Shown here in pieces: positions 1 through 9,300 of a stretch of 47,918 nucleotides of DNA. The first letter of the stretch is position 1. The number at the start of each line of letters is the position of its first letter. The position numbers were made by a program, and so were the translations under genes. The stretch is taken from positions 231,593 to 279,510 of the forward strand of contig NZ_JACSQV010000003.1 in assembly GCF_014836445.1 (NCBI RefSeq), in the 5' to 3' direction. The notes beneath the pieces were generated by a model. It did not search any database, was not told where the DNA came from, and saw only the letters and a list, made by a program, of their open reading frames with translations. Source of the DNA: Cellulomonas avistercoris (lineage in GTDB: Bacteria; Actinomycetota; Actinomycetes; Actinomycetales; Cellulomonadaceae).

Positions 1-60
1 GTCGAGCGCGGCACGAACGAGTACCGCGTCGGGCGGCTGAGTACCGCGCTCGGCGACGGG
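1..60. repeat. Short interspersed repeat cluster, left of DUF559 gene
   Basis: Copies of a 14-15 base motif, consensus GTRCCGCGCTCGRC, lie here. One is inverted at 1-14 (GTCGAGCGCGGCAC), a variant lies near 21-33, and one is direct at 41-55 (GTACCGCGCTCGGCG). The same motif recurs on the other side of the next gene (1139-1213). The window starts inside this cluster, so its left limit is unknown. Nothing else was recognised in positions 1-109. Confidence 0.55.
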
Positions 61-109
61 CTGTGGATCGCGCGAGCGGGTGGCGTGGCGTTGCTGCGAA
101 CGTGCGGGC

Positions 110-1123
110 ATGACGGGTCGGGGCGCGGGTGGGCAGGTCGTCGGCGGGCGGGACGTCGCCGGGAGGACGACGGGCCGCGTAGTGCAGGGTGTCGTGGGCG
201 GCCGTGCGGGGGTCGAACCCGCGCACGGCCAGGCCACGGACGTCACGGTGGTCCACGTCGCTCCCACGGCCCGGGGCGCCGCGGCGGACGCCGAGCAGCT
301 GCAGCGCGCGCTGCGAGAAGGGCGCCTCGTCCGCGTGCGACGCGGCTCCTACGTGGCCGCCGGCGTGTGGCGCGACCTCGACGACGGCGCCCGGCACGTC
401 GCCCTGGTGCGCGCGGTCCTGGCGGCCGCGTCCGCACCGCCGGTCTTCTCCCACGGGTCCGCGGCCGCCGTGCTGGGCCTCCCGACCGTCGGGCACCGCG
501 ACGACGCCGTCCACGTCGTGCGCGGACCGGCGGACGGCGGGAGGTCGCACGGGGACGTCGTGCGGCACGCCGTCGCCGGGCACGTGCCGGTCGCGGAGGT
601 CGACGGCATCGTGGTCACGAACGCGGCGCGCACCGTGGTGGACCTGGCCAGGACGGCCGGCCTGGTCCCGGGGGTCGTGGCGGGCGACGCCGCGGTCCGG
701 TGCGGGCTCACGAGCCTCGCCGAGCTGCGCGTCGAGGTCGCGCGCGCCGGGGGCGGCCGTGGGGTCCGCGCCGCGCGTCGCGTGGTCGAGCTCGTCGACC
801 CCGCGTCCGAGTCGCCGGGCGAGTCGGTCAGCCGGGTGCGGATGGCCGAGCTCGGGCTGCCGGTCCCCGTGCTCCAGCACGAGGTCCGGGACCGGCAGGG
901 GCTCGTGGGGCGGGTGGACTTCTGGTGGGCGGAGCAGGGCGTGGTGGGCGAGTTCGACGGCCGCGTGAAGTACGGCACGGGTGATCCGGAGGTGCTGTGG
1001 GCGGAGAAGCTGCGGGAGGACCGGCTCCGCGCCACGGGCCTGCGGGTGGCGCGCTGGACGTGGTCCGACGCGTGGGCGGGCGACCCGATGGCCGCTCGCC
1101 TGCGTGCCGCAGGTCTCCGCTGA
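110..1123 (+). CDS. AbiEi-like / DUF559-type endonuclease-domain protein
   Basis: The protein is about 338 residues from the ATG at 110. The start is uncertain: no convincing ribosome binding site is visible, GTG at 80 is in frame, and the first ~50 residues are low complexity. The middle has the look of the AbiEi antitoxin-like proteins of actinobacteria, with a short helix-turn segment ending in LVRVRRGSYV. The C-terminus resembles the DUF559/Vsr-like nuclease fold, with VDFWW, GEFDGRVKY and a following ExxREDR. No AbiEii-type nucleotidyltransferase partner is present, so a toxin-antitoxin role is not supported here. Such genes are often multicopy in actinobacterial genomes. Function is unknown. 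Confidence 0.7.
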   Translation: MTGRGAGGQVVGGRDVAGRTTGRVVQGVVGGRAGVEPAHGQATDVTVVHVAPTARGAAADAEQLQRALREGRLVRVRRGSYVAAGVWRDLDDGARHVALVRAVLAAASAPPVFSHGSAAAVLGLPTVGHRDDAVHVVRGPADGGRSHGDVVRHAVAGHVPVAEVDGIVVTNAARTVVDLARTAGLVPGVVAGDAAVRCGLTSLAELRVEVARAGGGRGVRAARRVVELVDPASESPGESVSRVRMAELGLPVPVLQHEVRDRQGLVGRVDFWWAEQGVVGEFDGRVKYGTGDPEVLWAEKLREDRLRATGLRVARWTWSDAWAGDPMAARLRAAGLR

Positions 1124-1215
1124 CACATCCGCGCCGGTGTCGAGCGCGGCACACCACCGTCCAGTGCGACACATCCAGGTGCCGCGCTCGGTGGTCGTGT
1201 ACCGCGCTCGGCGGG
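1124..1215. repeat. Short interspersed repeat cluster, right of DUF559 gene
   Basis: Three copies of the GTRCCGCGCTCGRC motif occur: inverted at 1139-1152, direct at 1179-1192 and direct at 1199-1213. The last is identical over 15 bases to 41-55. A second short word, GACACATCC, is repeated at about 1124-1132 and 1168-1176. The cluster begins at the stop codon of the DUF559 gene. Confidence 0.55.
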
Positions 1216-1263
1216 AGGGGGGGTGAGGGCGGGGCGTGGTTCGGGGGCGGGGTCCTGTCCACG

Positions 1264-1269
1264 TAGGGT
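1264..1269 (+). promoter_or_regulatory. -10-like TAGGGT ahead of rph
   Basis: TAGGGT ends 7 nt before the ATG at 1277, with no Shine-Dalgarno between. This fits a leaderless transcript and supports that start. Confidence 0.45.
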
Positions 1270-1276
1270 CGTGGGC

Positions 1277-2122
1277 ATGGTGAGTGCGGGTGGTGCGGGT
1301 GCAGGTGTCGGGACGGTGGCGGGAGCCGGGGTGAGCGCGGGCGCGGTCGTACGGGCCGACGGGCGGCGGGCGGACGAGCTGCGGCCCGTCACGATCACGC
1401 GGCGGTTCCTCGAGGCGGGCGAGGGCTCGGTGCTCGTGGAGTTCGGCGGCACGAAGGTGCTGTGCGTCGCGTCGTTCACCGAGGGTGTCCCGCGGTGGCG
1501 CAAGGGGTCCGGCGAGGGCTGGGTGACCGCGGAGTACGCCATGCTGCCGCGCGCGACGAACAACCGGTCCGACCGCGAGTCCGTGCGCGGCAAGGTCGGC
1601 GGACGCACGCACGAGATCTCGCGTCTCGTGGGCCGCTCGCTGCGCGCCGTGATCGACGTCGCGGCGCTCGGCGAGAACACGATCGTCCTCGACTGCGACG
1701 TGCTGCAGGCCGACGGCGGCACGCGGACGGCCGCGATCACCGGCGCGTACGTCGCGCTGGCCGACGCCGTCGCGTGGGCCACCGAGAAGCGCCTCGTCAA
1801 GCCGGGTCGCCAGGTGCTGCGCGACTCCGTGGCCGCCGTCAGCGTCGGCATCGTCGACGGCGTCCCGGTGCTCGACCTGCCGTACGTCGAGGACGTCCGC
1901 GCCGAGACCGACATGAACGTCGTCACGACGGGTGCGGGCACGTTCGTCGAGGTGCAGGGCACCGCCGAGCACGCGCCGTTCGACCGCGCCGAGCTCGACG
2001 CGCTGCTCGACCTCGCTGTCGCGGGCACCGCGCAGCTCGCGGCGCTGCAGGCGGCCGTGCTGGCGGCACCCGCGGGCGACGGCACCGCCACGCGGGCGGC
2101 GGTGCCGGGCCTCGAGCCGTGA
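1277..2122 (+). CDS. rph: Ribonuclease PH
   Basis: This phosphorolytic 3'-5' exoribonuclease trims tRNA 3' ends in the cytoplasm. The core begins at [14 protein letters not shown] and shows the family blocks [16 protein letters not shown], the [10 protein letters not shown] region, [18 protein letters not shown] and the [17 protein letters not shown] segment. The ATG at 1277 gives 281 residues, about 25 more than usual because of an Ala/Gly-rich leader. GTG at 1331 is the alternative start and would give a family-normal N-terminus. The -10-like hexamer 7 nt upstream favours 1277. rph overlaps rdgB by 4 bases (GTGA), a pairing common in actinobacteria. Confidence 0.95.
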   Translation: MVSAGGAGAGVGTVAGAGVSAGAVVRADGRRADELRPVTITRRFLEAGEGSVLVEFGGTKVLCVASFTEGVPRWRKGSGEGWVTAEYAMLPRATNNRSDRESVRGKVGGRTHEISRLVGRSLRAVIDVAALGENTIVLDCDVLQADGGTRTAAITGAYVALADAVAWATEKRLVKPGRQVLRDSVAAVSVGIVDGVPVLDLPYVEDVRAETDMNVVTTGAGTFVEVQGTAEHAPFDRAELDALLDLAVAGTAQLAALQAAVLAAPAGDGTATRAAVPGLEP

Positions 2123-2772
2123 CCGCCCCCGACGCGCCCGGACGCCTCGCCGTGCCCCCGGGCGCGCGACTCGTCCTGGCGACGCACAACGCGCACAAGG
2201 TCGCCGAGCTGCGCGCGATCCTCGCGCCGGTGCTGCCTGACCTCGACCCCGCGGCCGTGCTCGGTGCCGCTGACGTCCACGCGCCCGAGCCGGTCGAGGA
2301 CGGCGTCACGTTCGCGGAGAACGCGCTGCTCAAGGCGCGTGCGCTCGCGGCGGCCACGGGCCTGCCCGCGGTCGCGGACGACTCGGGCCTGAGCGTGGAC
2401 GTCCTGGGCGGCGCGCCCGGCATCTTCTCGGCACGCTGGGCCGGCCGTCACGGGGACGACGCCGCCAACCTCAGCCTGCTGCTCGCGCAGCTCTCGGACG
2501 TGCCGCCGGCCCACCGCGGCGCGCGGTTCGTGTGCGCGGCCGCCCTGGTGACGCCGGACGGCACCGAGCACGTCGAGATCGGGACGCTCGAGGGCACCCT
2601 CGCCGCGGCGCCGCGTGGCGAGCACGGCTTCGGCTACGACCCGGTGCTCGTGCCGCTCGGCGAGACCCGCTCGTGCGCCGAGCTCACGCCCGCGGAGAAG
2701 AACGCGATCAGCCACCGCGGGCAGGCGTTCCGGGCCCTCGTGCCGCACCTGGTGGCGGCGCTGCGGGCATGA
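2119..2772 (+). CDS. rdgB: XTP/dITP diphosphatase (Ham1/RdgB)
   Basis: This house-cleaning enzyme hydrolyses XTP, ITP and dITP to monophosphates and keeps deaminated purines out of nucleic acids. The 217-residue protein starts at the GTG overlapping the rph stop. It shows [14 protein letters not shown] near the start, [13 protein letters not shown], the [24 protein letters not shown] block, the [10 protein letters not shown] segment and [10 protein letters not shown] at the end, all hallmarks of the Ham1 fold. Length and motif order are normal. It sits between rph and the ABC-F gene, overlapping each by 4 bases, so the three are probably translationally coupled. Confidence 0.96.
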   Translation: MTAPDAPGRLAVPPGARLVLATHNAHKVAELRAILAPVLPDLDPAAVLGAADVHAPEPVEDGVTFAENALLKARALAAATGLPAVADDSGLSVDVLGGAPGIFSARWAGRHGDDAANLSLLLAQLSDVPPAHRGARFVCAAALVTPDGTEHVEIGTLEGTLAAAPRGEHGFGYDPVLVPLGETRSCAELTPAEKNAISHRGQAFRALVPHLVAALRA

Positions 2773-4430
2773 GCGCGGCGGTGGCACCCCGGCCCGGTGA
2801 CGTGCAGCTCGTCGCGCAGGCCGTGACCTTCGGGTACCCCGGCCGGCGCATCCTGGACCGGCTCGACCTCACCGTCGCACCGGGTGACCGCATCGGGCTG
2901 GTGGGGGAGAACGGGGCCGGCAAGACGACGCTGCTCGGCGTGCTCGCCGGGCGGCTGCACCCGCAGGAGGGCACGGTGCGTCGCCGCGGGACCCTCGCCG
3001 TCGTCGAGCAGGACCTCGCGGTCTCCCGCGAGGACACGGTCGGGACGATCGTCGACGCGACCGCGGACGCGGCCCGGGCCGCTGCGGCCGACCTGCAGGC
3101 CGTCATCGACGGGTTCGACCACGACGGCGGCGACGTCGCGGCGCTGTCGGCCGCCATCGCGCGCTACGAGCACCTCGCGGCGTGGGACGTGGACCGTCGC
3201 GTCGACGAGGGTCTGTCGCGCCTGCAGGCGCCCCGGGACCGGGACCGGCGGCTCGCCGAGCTCAGCGTGGGCGAGCGGTACCGGGTGCGGCTGGCGTGCC
3301 GGCTCGCCGAGCGGGCCGACCTGCTGCTGCTCGACGAGCCCACGAACCACCTCGACGAGGGCGGTGTCGCGCACCTGACGGCACAGCTGCGGGCGTGGAG
3401 CGGCGGTCTGGTCATCGTCACCCACGACCGCCGGCTGCTCGACGACGTGATGACGGCCGTCCTCGACATGGACCCGTCGATGGACGGGCGGCCGGTGCTC
3501 TACGGCGCGGCGCGCTACGCGGACTACCGCTTCGCGCGCGACCAGATGCTGCGCCGCTGGCGCGCCCGCTACCGGGCCGAGCGCAAGCGGGCGCGCGTGC
3601 TGGCGGAGCGGCTCGACGCGTCCTACGAGGGCCTGTCGGACGAGTGGCGCCCGCCCAAGGGCTCGCAGAAGCACCGTCGCGGCACGCGCGCCCGGCAGCA
3701 CGTCAAGGCGGCCGACCGGCTGATCGAGCGGCTCGAGGCGCAGGCGGTGGACGTGCCGGTGCCGCCGCCGGCCCTGCACTTCCCCGACCTGCCCTCCGTG
3801 CCGCCCGGCTACCCCGGGGGCCCCCTGCTCGAGGTGCGGGGACCGCGCGTCGCCGCGCGCCTGGACCTGCCGGGCCGCCGCGTCGAGGTCATGCCCGCGG
3901 GCCGGCTCCTCGTCACGGGCGCGAACGGCGCCGGCAAGTCGACGCTGCTCGCGGCGCTCGTGGGCGGCGTGACCCTGGACCGGGGGACCCGGGCGGTCGC
4001 GCCGGGCGTGCGGTGCGGCGTGCTGGCGCAGGAGGGCCCGGGCGAGCGGTCCGTCGCGCCGGGCGGTCCGTCACCGACGGCCTTCGACGCCTACGCGCGC
4101 CACGCCCTCGACCTGCTCGACGCCGGTGCGCTGGACCCGGACGCGCTCGTCCCGGTCGCCGCGCTCGGCCTGCTGTCCGAGGCCGACCTCGAGCGTCCGC
4201 TGAGCGAGCTCTCGATCGGCCAGCGGCGCCGCTTCGACCTGGCCTGCGCGCTGCTCGCAGCGCCGCACGTGCTGGTGCTCGACGAGCCGACCAACCACCT
4301 GTCGGTGGGGCTCGTCGACGAGCTGACGACGGCGCTGCGCGCCACGTCGGCCGCCGTGGTCGTCGCCACGCACGACCGCCAGCTGCGCGCCGACCTCGCC
4401 GACTGGCCGCACCTCGACCTCGGCGGGTGA
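2769..4430 (+). CDS. ABC-F family ATP-binding protein
   Basis: The protein is 553 residues with two ATP-binding domains in one chain and no membrane segments, which defines the ABC-F class of ribosome-associated ATPases. Domain 1 has Walker A GENGAGKTT (about residue 44), signature LSVGERYR and Walker B LLLLDEPTNHLD. A strongly basic linker follows (RARYRAERKRARVLAERL, then SQKHRRGTRARQHVK). Domain 2 has GANGAGKSTLL, LSIGQRRRFDLA and VLVLDEPTNHLS. Members include antibiotic-protection factors and housekeeping translation factors, and sequence alone does not decide which this is. The ATG at 2769 overlaps the rdgB stop. The much longer upstream reading is not needed because the ABC domain starts just after this ATG. 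Confidence 0.9.
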   Translation: MSAAVAPRPGDVQLVAQAVTFGYPGRRILDRLDLTVAPGDRIGLVGENGAGKTTLLGVLAGRLHPQEGTVRRRGTLAVVEQDLAVSREDTVGTIVDATADAARAAAADLQAVIDGFDHDGGDVAALSAAIARYEHLAAWDVDRRVDEGLSRLQAPRDRDRRLAELSVGERYRVRLACRLAERADLLLLDEPTNHLDEGGVAHLTAQLRAWSGGLVIVTHDRRLLDDVMTAVLDMDPSMDGRPVLYGAARYADYRFARDQMLRRWRARYRAERKRARVLAERLDASYEGLSDEWRPPKGSQKHRRGTRARQHVKAADRLIERLEAQAVDVPVPPPALHFPDLPSVPPGYPGGPLLEVRGPRVAARLDLPGRRVEVMPAGRLLVTGANGAGKSTLLAALVGGVTLDRGTRAVAPGVRCGVLAQEGPGERSVAPGGPSPTAFDAYARHALDLLDAGALDPDALVPVAALGLLSEADLERPLSELSIGQRRRFDLACALLAAPHVLVLDEPTNHLSVGLVDELTTALRATSAAVVVATHDRQLRADLADWPHLDLGG

Positions 4431-4452
4431 CCCGGGGGGTGGCCGGGCGCCG

Positions 4453-5118
4453 TCAGCGCGGCGCGCGGGGCAGGACGCGGTCGACGCCGCGCAGCACGAC
4501 GCCGAGCAGCGCCCCGAGCACGACGACCAGTCCCGCGCCCGCGAGGGCCCGCGGCGTCCCGAGGCGCTCCGCGTCGAGGAACGGGTAGGGGTACCAGCCC
4601 AGGGCCCGCCCCCGCACGAACGTCCAGACGAGCCACACCGCGGGCAGCAGCAGGGCGTCGGCGCACGTGCGCCACGCGATGCGCGGACGTGGGCCCACGG
4701 CGGCCCACACTACGACCGTCGCGACCGGGACGACCGTGTGGGTGAGCGCGTCGGCGACGCGTCCTGCGAGGTCCGGGGCGGTGTACGGGGCGAGCACGAG
4801 GTGCGCCGTGACGGCGGTGACGACGACGAACAGGAGGCTGTCGAGGCGCAGCGCGCGGAACACGGGCCCGTCATGGCGAGGGCGCAGGGCCAGCAGCAGG
4901 GACACACCCGCCACCAGCACGTTCGTCCAGATCGTGAAGTAGCCGACGAGCCGCACGAGCCGTTGCGCCGCCGCTGTGTCGCCCGCGCCGAGCGCACGCG
5001 CGACCTCGATGCCGACGCCCACCGCCGCGCACGCGGCGACGGCACCGTGCAGCACCCGGGCGGCGGTGTCGCGGCGGGCCGTCGCCGCGTCGCCCACCGC
5101 GCCCGGGGCGCTCGTCAC
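4453..5118 (-). CDS. Pr6Pr family integral membrane protein
   Basis: The protein is 221 residues with about six hydrophobic segments and short polar loops. Recognisable blocks are RLVGYFTIWTNVLVAGVSLLLAL, the HTVVPVATVVVWAA segment and the WLVWTFVRGRALGWYPYPFLD motif with aromatic residues, which match the Pr6Pr family of bacterial membrane proteins. The biochemical role of the family is not established. The GTG at 5118 overlaps the stop of the upstream DUF4916 gene by 4 bases, so the two are probably co-translated. The open frame continues far upstream without family similarity, which argues against a longer protein. Confidence 0.82.
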   Translation of the reverse strand: MTSAPGAVGDAATARRDTAARVLHGAVAACAAVGVGIEVARALGAGDTAAAQRLVRLVGYFTIWTNVLVAGVSLLLALRPRHDGPVFRALRLDSLLFVVVTAVTAHLVLAPYTAPDLAGRVADALTHTVVPVATVVVWAAVGPRPRIAWRTCADALLLPAVWLVWTFVRGRALGWYPYPFLDAERLGTPRALAGAGLVVVLGALLGVVLRGVDRVLPRAPR

Positions 5119-5669
5119 GGCAGGCGGCCGGCCCACGCCATCGCCTGGCGCAGCAGGAGACCCTGCCCGCCGTTCATCTCGACCTGCACGGCCTCGGTGC
5201 ACGCCTCCTCGGGCGTGAGCCAGGCCAGGTCGAGCGCGTCCTGCTGAGGGCGGCAGTCGCCGGTCACGGGCACGACGTACGCGAGCGAGACGGCGTGCTG
5301 CCGCGGGTCGTGGTACGGCGTGACACCCGGTGTCGGGAAGTACTCGGCGACCGTGAACGGCTGCGGCGACGCGGGGACCTGCGGCAGCGCGACCGGCCCG
5401 AGGTCCTTCTCGATGTGGCGCAGCAGCGCGTCGCGGACACGCTCGTGGTACATCACGCGACCGGAGACGAGCGCGCGGGACATGACGCCCTCGCGCGTCA
5501 CGCGCAGCAGCAGGCCCACGGCGACGACGTCGCCCGACTCGTCGACGCGCACCGGCACCGCGTCGACGTACAGGATCGGCAGCTGGGTGCGTGCGGTCGC
5601 GATCTGCTCGGCGGACAGCCAGCCGGCAGGACGTTCGGGGCCAGGGGGGTACTCGGCGGACGCGGTCAC
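5115..5669 (-). CDS. DUF4916 (Nudix-fold) family protein
   Basis: The protein is 184 residues. It starts at GTG 5669 and begins MTASAEYPPGP, followed by GWLSAEQIATARTQLPILYVDAVPVRVD, typical of the actinobacterial DUF4916 group classed with Nudix hydrolases. The expected Nudix box region is GRVMYHERVRDALLRHIEK: the first Gly and Glu are present, but the REUxEE core is replaced by RHIEKD. Classical Nudix hydrolysis is therefore doubtful and a binding or altered catalytic role is possible. The gene is transcribed away from trxA and shares a 4-base overlap with the membrane protein gene downstream. Confidence 0.82.
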   Translation of the reverse strand: MTASAEYPPGPERPAGWLSAEQIATARTQLPILYVDAVPVRVDESGDVVAVGLLLRVTREGVMSRALVSGRVMYHERVRDALLRHIEKDLGPVALPQVPASPQPFTVAEYFPTPGVTPYHDPRQHAVSLAYVVPVTGDCRPQQDALDLAWLTPEEACTEAVQVEMNGGQGLLLRQAMAWAGRLP

Positions 5670-5787
5670 CGTGCAGTTCTACCCCGTCGCGGCCCGCGGG
5701 GCCGCATCGCCTCGCGGCGGGCGCGGGGAATAGCCCGGGGCGCACCGGCGCTGTATGCGTGGACCCCTGCAGGATGGAGAAAGACAC

Positions 5788-6156
5788 ATGGCCACCACCA
5801 CGCTGACCGCCGACACGATCGCCGACACGATCAAGGACAACGAGATCGTCCTGGTCGACTTCTGGGCGTCGTGGTGCGGACCGTGCCGCATGTTCGGCCC
5901 CGTGTTCGAGGCGTCGAGCGAGCAGCACCCCGACATCGTGCACGCCAAGGTCGACACCGAGGCCGAGCAGCAGCTCGCCGCGGAGCTGCAGATCAGCTCG
6001 ATCCCGACGCTCATGGCGTTCCGGGACGGCGTCCTCGTCTTCAACCAGGCCGGTGCGCTGCCCGCGCCGTCGCTCGAGCAGGTCGTCACGGCCGTCAAGG
6101 AGCTCGACATGGACGACGTGCGCGCCAAGATCGCGGAGCGCCAGGCGCAGGTCTGA
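5788..6156 (+). CDS. trxA: Thioredoxin
   Basis: This small cytoplasmic disulfide reductase is 122 residues. The active site WCGPC (Cys30, Cys33) lies in the context VDFWASWCGPCRMF, and the cis-Pro loop SSIPTLMAF follows the normal spacing. The ATG at 5788 has a purine-rich ribosome binding site (GGATGGAGAAAG) just upstream, so it is preferred over an in-frame ATG at 5755. The C-terminal helix is slightly extended. The gene is monocistronic: it is divergent from DUF4916 and closed by a strong hairpin. Confidence 0.95.
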   Translation: MATTTLTADTIADTIKDNEIVLVDFWASWCGPCRMFGPVFEASSEQHPDIVHAKVDTEAEQQLAAELQISSIPTLMAFRDGVLVFNQAGALPAPSLEQVVTAVKELDMDDVRAKIAERQAQV

Positions 6157-6168
6157 GACCCCGCTCGC

Positions 6169-6207
6169 CGAACGGCGGAGGACCCCCCGGGGGTCCTCCG
6201 CCGTTCG
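6169..6207 (+). terminator. Strong rho-independent-like hairpin after trxA
   Basis: A perfect inverted repeat centred on 6188 has about 17 base pairs and a tiny loop, starting CGAACGGCGGAGGACCCC. It begins 13 nt after the trxA stop. There is no T tract, as is common in high-GC actinobacteria. Confidence 0.85.
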
Positions 6208-6208
6208 A

Positions 6209-6237
6209 GTTGACGCGTGTCAACGCGATGTTAACGT
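6209..6237 (+). promoter_or_regulatory. Putative promoter with overlapping palindromic operator for GH81 gene
   Basis: A 16-base palindrome with a central CG, GTTGACGCGTGTCAAC (6209-6224), overlaps a -35-like TTGACG at 6210-6215. A -10-like TAACGT at 6232-6237 follows with a 16 nt spacer. The even palindrome with central CG resembles operators of LacI-type sugar regulators. It starts directly after the trxA terminator and about 150 nt before the GH81 start. No regulator gene is adjacent. Confidence 0.5.
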
Positions 6238-6385
6238 GGTGTCCAGAACGCACCCATCGCAGCGCGACCAACGGGGGCCGCGCGGGGCGCGTCACGGCGC
6301 ACGGCAATGGAGCACGTGCACCGTTGAGACAGGGTGACGCCCGGCGTGCGCCTCGCGCCTGGTGGTCGCCTGGGGGCCATCCGCC

Positions 6386-9300
6386 ATGCCAACACGTTTC
6401 CGGACCCCACGGGGGTCCCTGTTCCACCATGCCCTGGACGCGGTGCCGGCACCGTGGTCACGACGCCGGGTGGCGGCAGGTGCCGCCCTCGCTGTGGCCC
6501 TCGCCGGGGCCCTGGTCGTCGTCCCCGGAGACCGTTCGACGGCCGCCGAGGGCGTCGTCGACGTCGGCGCCGGTGGCTACGCGGCCGCGCCGGTCGGCCC
6601 GACGCCCGAGGGCTGCGACTCCGTGGAGGCCGACCCCCGCGCGGCCCTGACGGACGACGCGCCGCAGGGACCGCTGCCCACCAACGACTGGTGGTCCTCG
6701 CTGCTCTACAAGCGGCTCGACTGCCGCATGAGCGAACCGCTGCACGCGCACCCGGCGTCGTACCAGCCGACGCCCGCCGGCCTCGGCCTGTCGACACCGC
6801 GCGAGGCGACGCTGTCCGGCACGCCGGGCGGGATCGGGGAGTTCCACTTCACGTTCGTGCAGGACGTCGTCGTCGGCGTCGCCGGGCTCGACGCGCCGAC
6901 CGTGCAGGTCGCGGACTGGACCGACTGGACCGTGACACCGTCGTGGTCCGACGGGACGCGCAGCATGCGCGCGACCATCGGCCACGGCCTGCCCACGTCG
7001 TGGTACCACCTCGAGGGCGGGGACGCGCTGCTCACGTCGCAGCACGACGTCCGCGTGTGGGAACGTGACGGCGCGACGCTCGGCTTCACCGCCAACGGTC
7101 ACGACTACGCCGCGTTCGCGCCGTCCGGCTCGTCGTGGCAGGTCGCGGGGTCGACCCTGCGCTCGTCGCTCGCCGGGCAGGGCTACCTCGCCGTCACGGC
7201 TCTCGCCACGGACGCGGACGCGACCGACGCCGAGCGCGCCGCCGCGCTGGACGCCGTCGCCGGCTCCGCGTTCGCCGAGGTCACCAGCACCGTCGCGACC
7301 TACAGCTACGACGCGGCTGCCGCCGTCGTCCGCACGACCTACGAGGTCGGGACCACGCCGCTGGAGGGCTACGCGGACGGCCCCGTCGTCGCGCTCTACC
7401 CGCACCAGCAGCGGTACCTGACCGAGGTCGACGGCGACGAGATCGACGCCACGTACCCCAGCCCGCGCGGCACGATGACCGCCTACGCGGGGACGACGTC
7501 GTTCACCACCGCGACCCCGTTCACCGGCATCCTGCCGGAGGTCCCGGCGGTCGCCACGTCGAGCGGGTCCGGGCGCGCGACGCTCGACCGGCTGCTCGCC
7601 GAGGCCGCCGCGGACCCGCTGCCGATCCTGCGCGCCGACACCTACTGGACCGGCAAGGCACTGGGACGTGCCACGCGGATCGTCGAGATCGCCGACCAGC
7701 TCGGCGAGACGGAGGTGCGTGACAGGACGCTCGGGCTGGTCCGGGACACCCTCACCGACTGGTTCACCGCGAGCCCGGGCAAGAACGAGCAGGTCTTCGC
7801 CTACGACGGGCGCTGGGGCACGCTCATCGGGTACCCGGCCTCGTACGGCTCCGACACCGAGCTCAACGACCACCACTTCCACTACGGCTACTTCATCGCG
7901 GCCGCGGCGACGCTCGCACGGTTCGACCCGCAGTGGGCGTCGGACGGGCAGTACGGCGGCATGGTGGACCTGCTGATCCGCGACGCCAACGGCTACGACC
8001 GGGACGAGACCCGGTTCCCGTACCTGCGCGACTTCGACATCTACGCCGGGCACGACTGGGCCTCGGGCCACGGCGCGTTCGCCGCCGGCAACAACCAGGA
8101 GTCCAGCTCCGAGGGCCAGAACTTCGCCGGGGCCCTCGTGCAGTGGGGCGAGGCGACCGGTGACACGACCGTGCGGGACGCCGGTGCGTACCTCTACGCG
8201 ACGCAGGCCGCGGCGATCCAGGAGTACTGGTTCGACCAGGCCGAGGCGATCCCGGAGGGCTTCGGGCACACGACCCTCGGCATGGTCTGGGGCGACGGCG
8301 GCACGTACTCGACGTGGTTCTCCGCCGACCCGGAGATGATCCAGGGCATCAACACGCTGCCCATCACCGGCTCGCACCTGTACCTGGGTCAGCGTCCCGA
8401 CGACGTCGTGGCCAACTACGCCGAGCTCGTGAAGGTCAACGGCGGGAAGCCGTCGGTGTGGCAGGACATCCTGTGGAGCTACCTCGCCCTCGGTGACGGC
8501 GACGAGGCGCTCCGCCAGCTGCAGGCCGACCCGGGCTACGCGGTCGAGGAGGGCGAGTCGCGGGCGCACACGTACCACTGGGTCGCCAACCTGGCGGCGC
8601 TGGGGACCCTCGACACGAAGGTGCGCGGGTCGAGCCCGCTGTCGGCCGTGTTCGTCAAGGACGGCCGGCGCACCTACGTGGCCGCGAACGTGACCTCGCA
8701 GACGCGCACGGTGCGGTTCAGCGACGGGACGCGCCTCGAGGTGCCCGCCGGTCGCACGGTCACGTCCGGCGCGTACACCTGGTCCGGCGGCGGGGCGGTC
8801 GGCGGCCCCGGGACGCCGACGTCGAGCCCGAAGCCGACGTCGAGCCCGAAGCCGACGACGACGCCGAAGCCGACGTCGAGCCCGAAGCCGACGTCGACCC
8901 CGAAGCCGACGACGACGCCGAAGCCGACGACGAGCCCCAAGCCGACGACGACGCCGACGGCGACCCCGAAGCCGACGTCGAGCCCGACGCCCGACCCGTC
9001 GCGCGGGCTGCTGCTCGGGTTCGGCGGCAACGGCACGCTCGTGCCGGCGCCCGGGCAGGCCGGGACGATCCAGCTGGCCCCGGCCCGCGGGATCGACACC
9101 GTGACGGAGCCGAGCGGCGCGGTGGTCCTGCAGGCGAAGGGCCTGACGGCGACGGCCACCGGTGGCACGACGGCCTTCGACGTCGGGCTCGACGCCGGGA
9201 CCGCCGTCGGCAACGGCACGCGCGTGTCGGTGCAGTACGACCTGACCGGTGACGGCACGTGGGACCGGGTCGAGGTGTACCGGTACTTCGCGACGGACCC

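Noticed and set aside
110..1123. AbiE-type toxin-antitoxin system
   Set aside because: Only an AbiEi-like domain is suggested; there is no AbiEii nucleotidyltransferase next to it, and the C-terminus looks like a DUF559 nuclease fold instead.
349..2787. An 812-codon open frame on the minus strand across rph, rdgB and the DUF559 gene
   Set aside because: It lies antisense to well-supported genes with clear family motifs, and its translation is low-complexity Arg/Ala/Pro/Ser sequence, the normal shadow in very GC-rich DNA.
4453..5943. Single 496-residue protein covering the Pr6Pr gene and its upstream region
   Set aside because: Only the last 221 residues have the membrane-protein pattern; the upstream part is antisense-like filler over the DUF4916 gene, which is a better-supported gene in another frame.
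8814..8997. Regular 18-base repeats considered as a possible CRISPR or minisatellite
   Set aside because: The units are contiguous without spacers, stay in frame and encode the PTSSPK linker of the glucanase.
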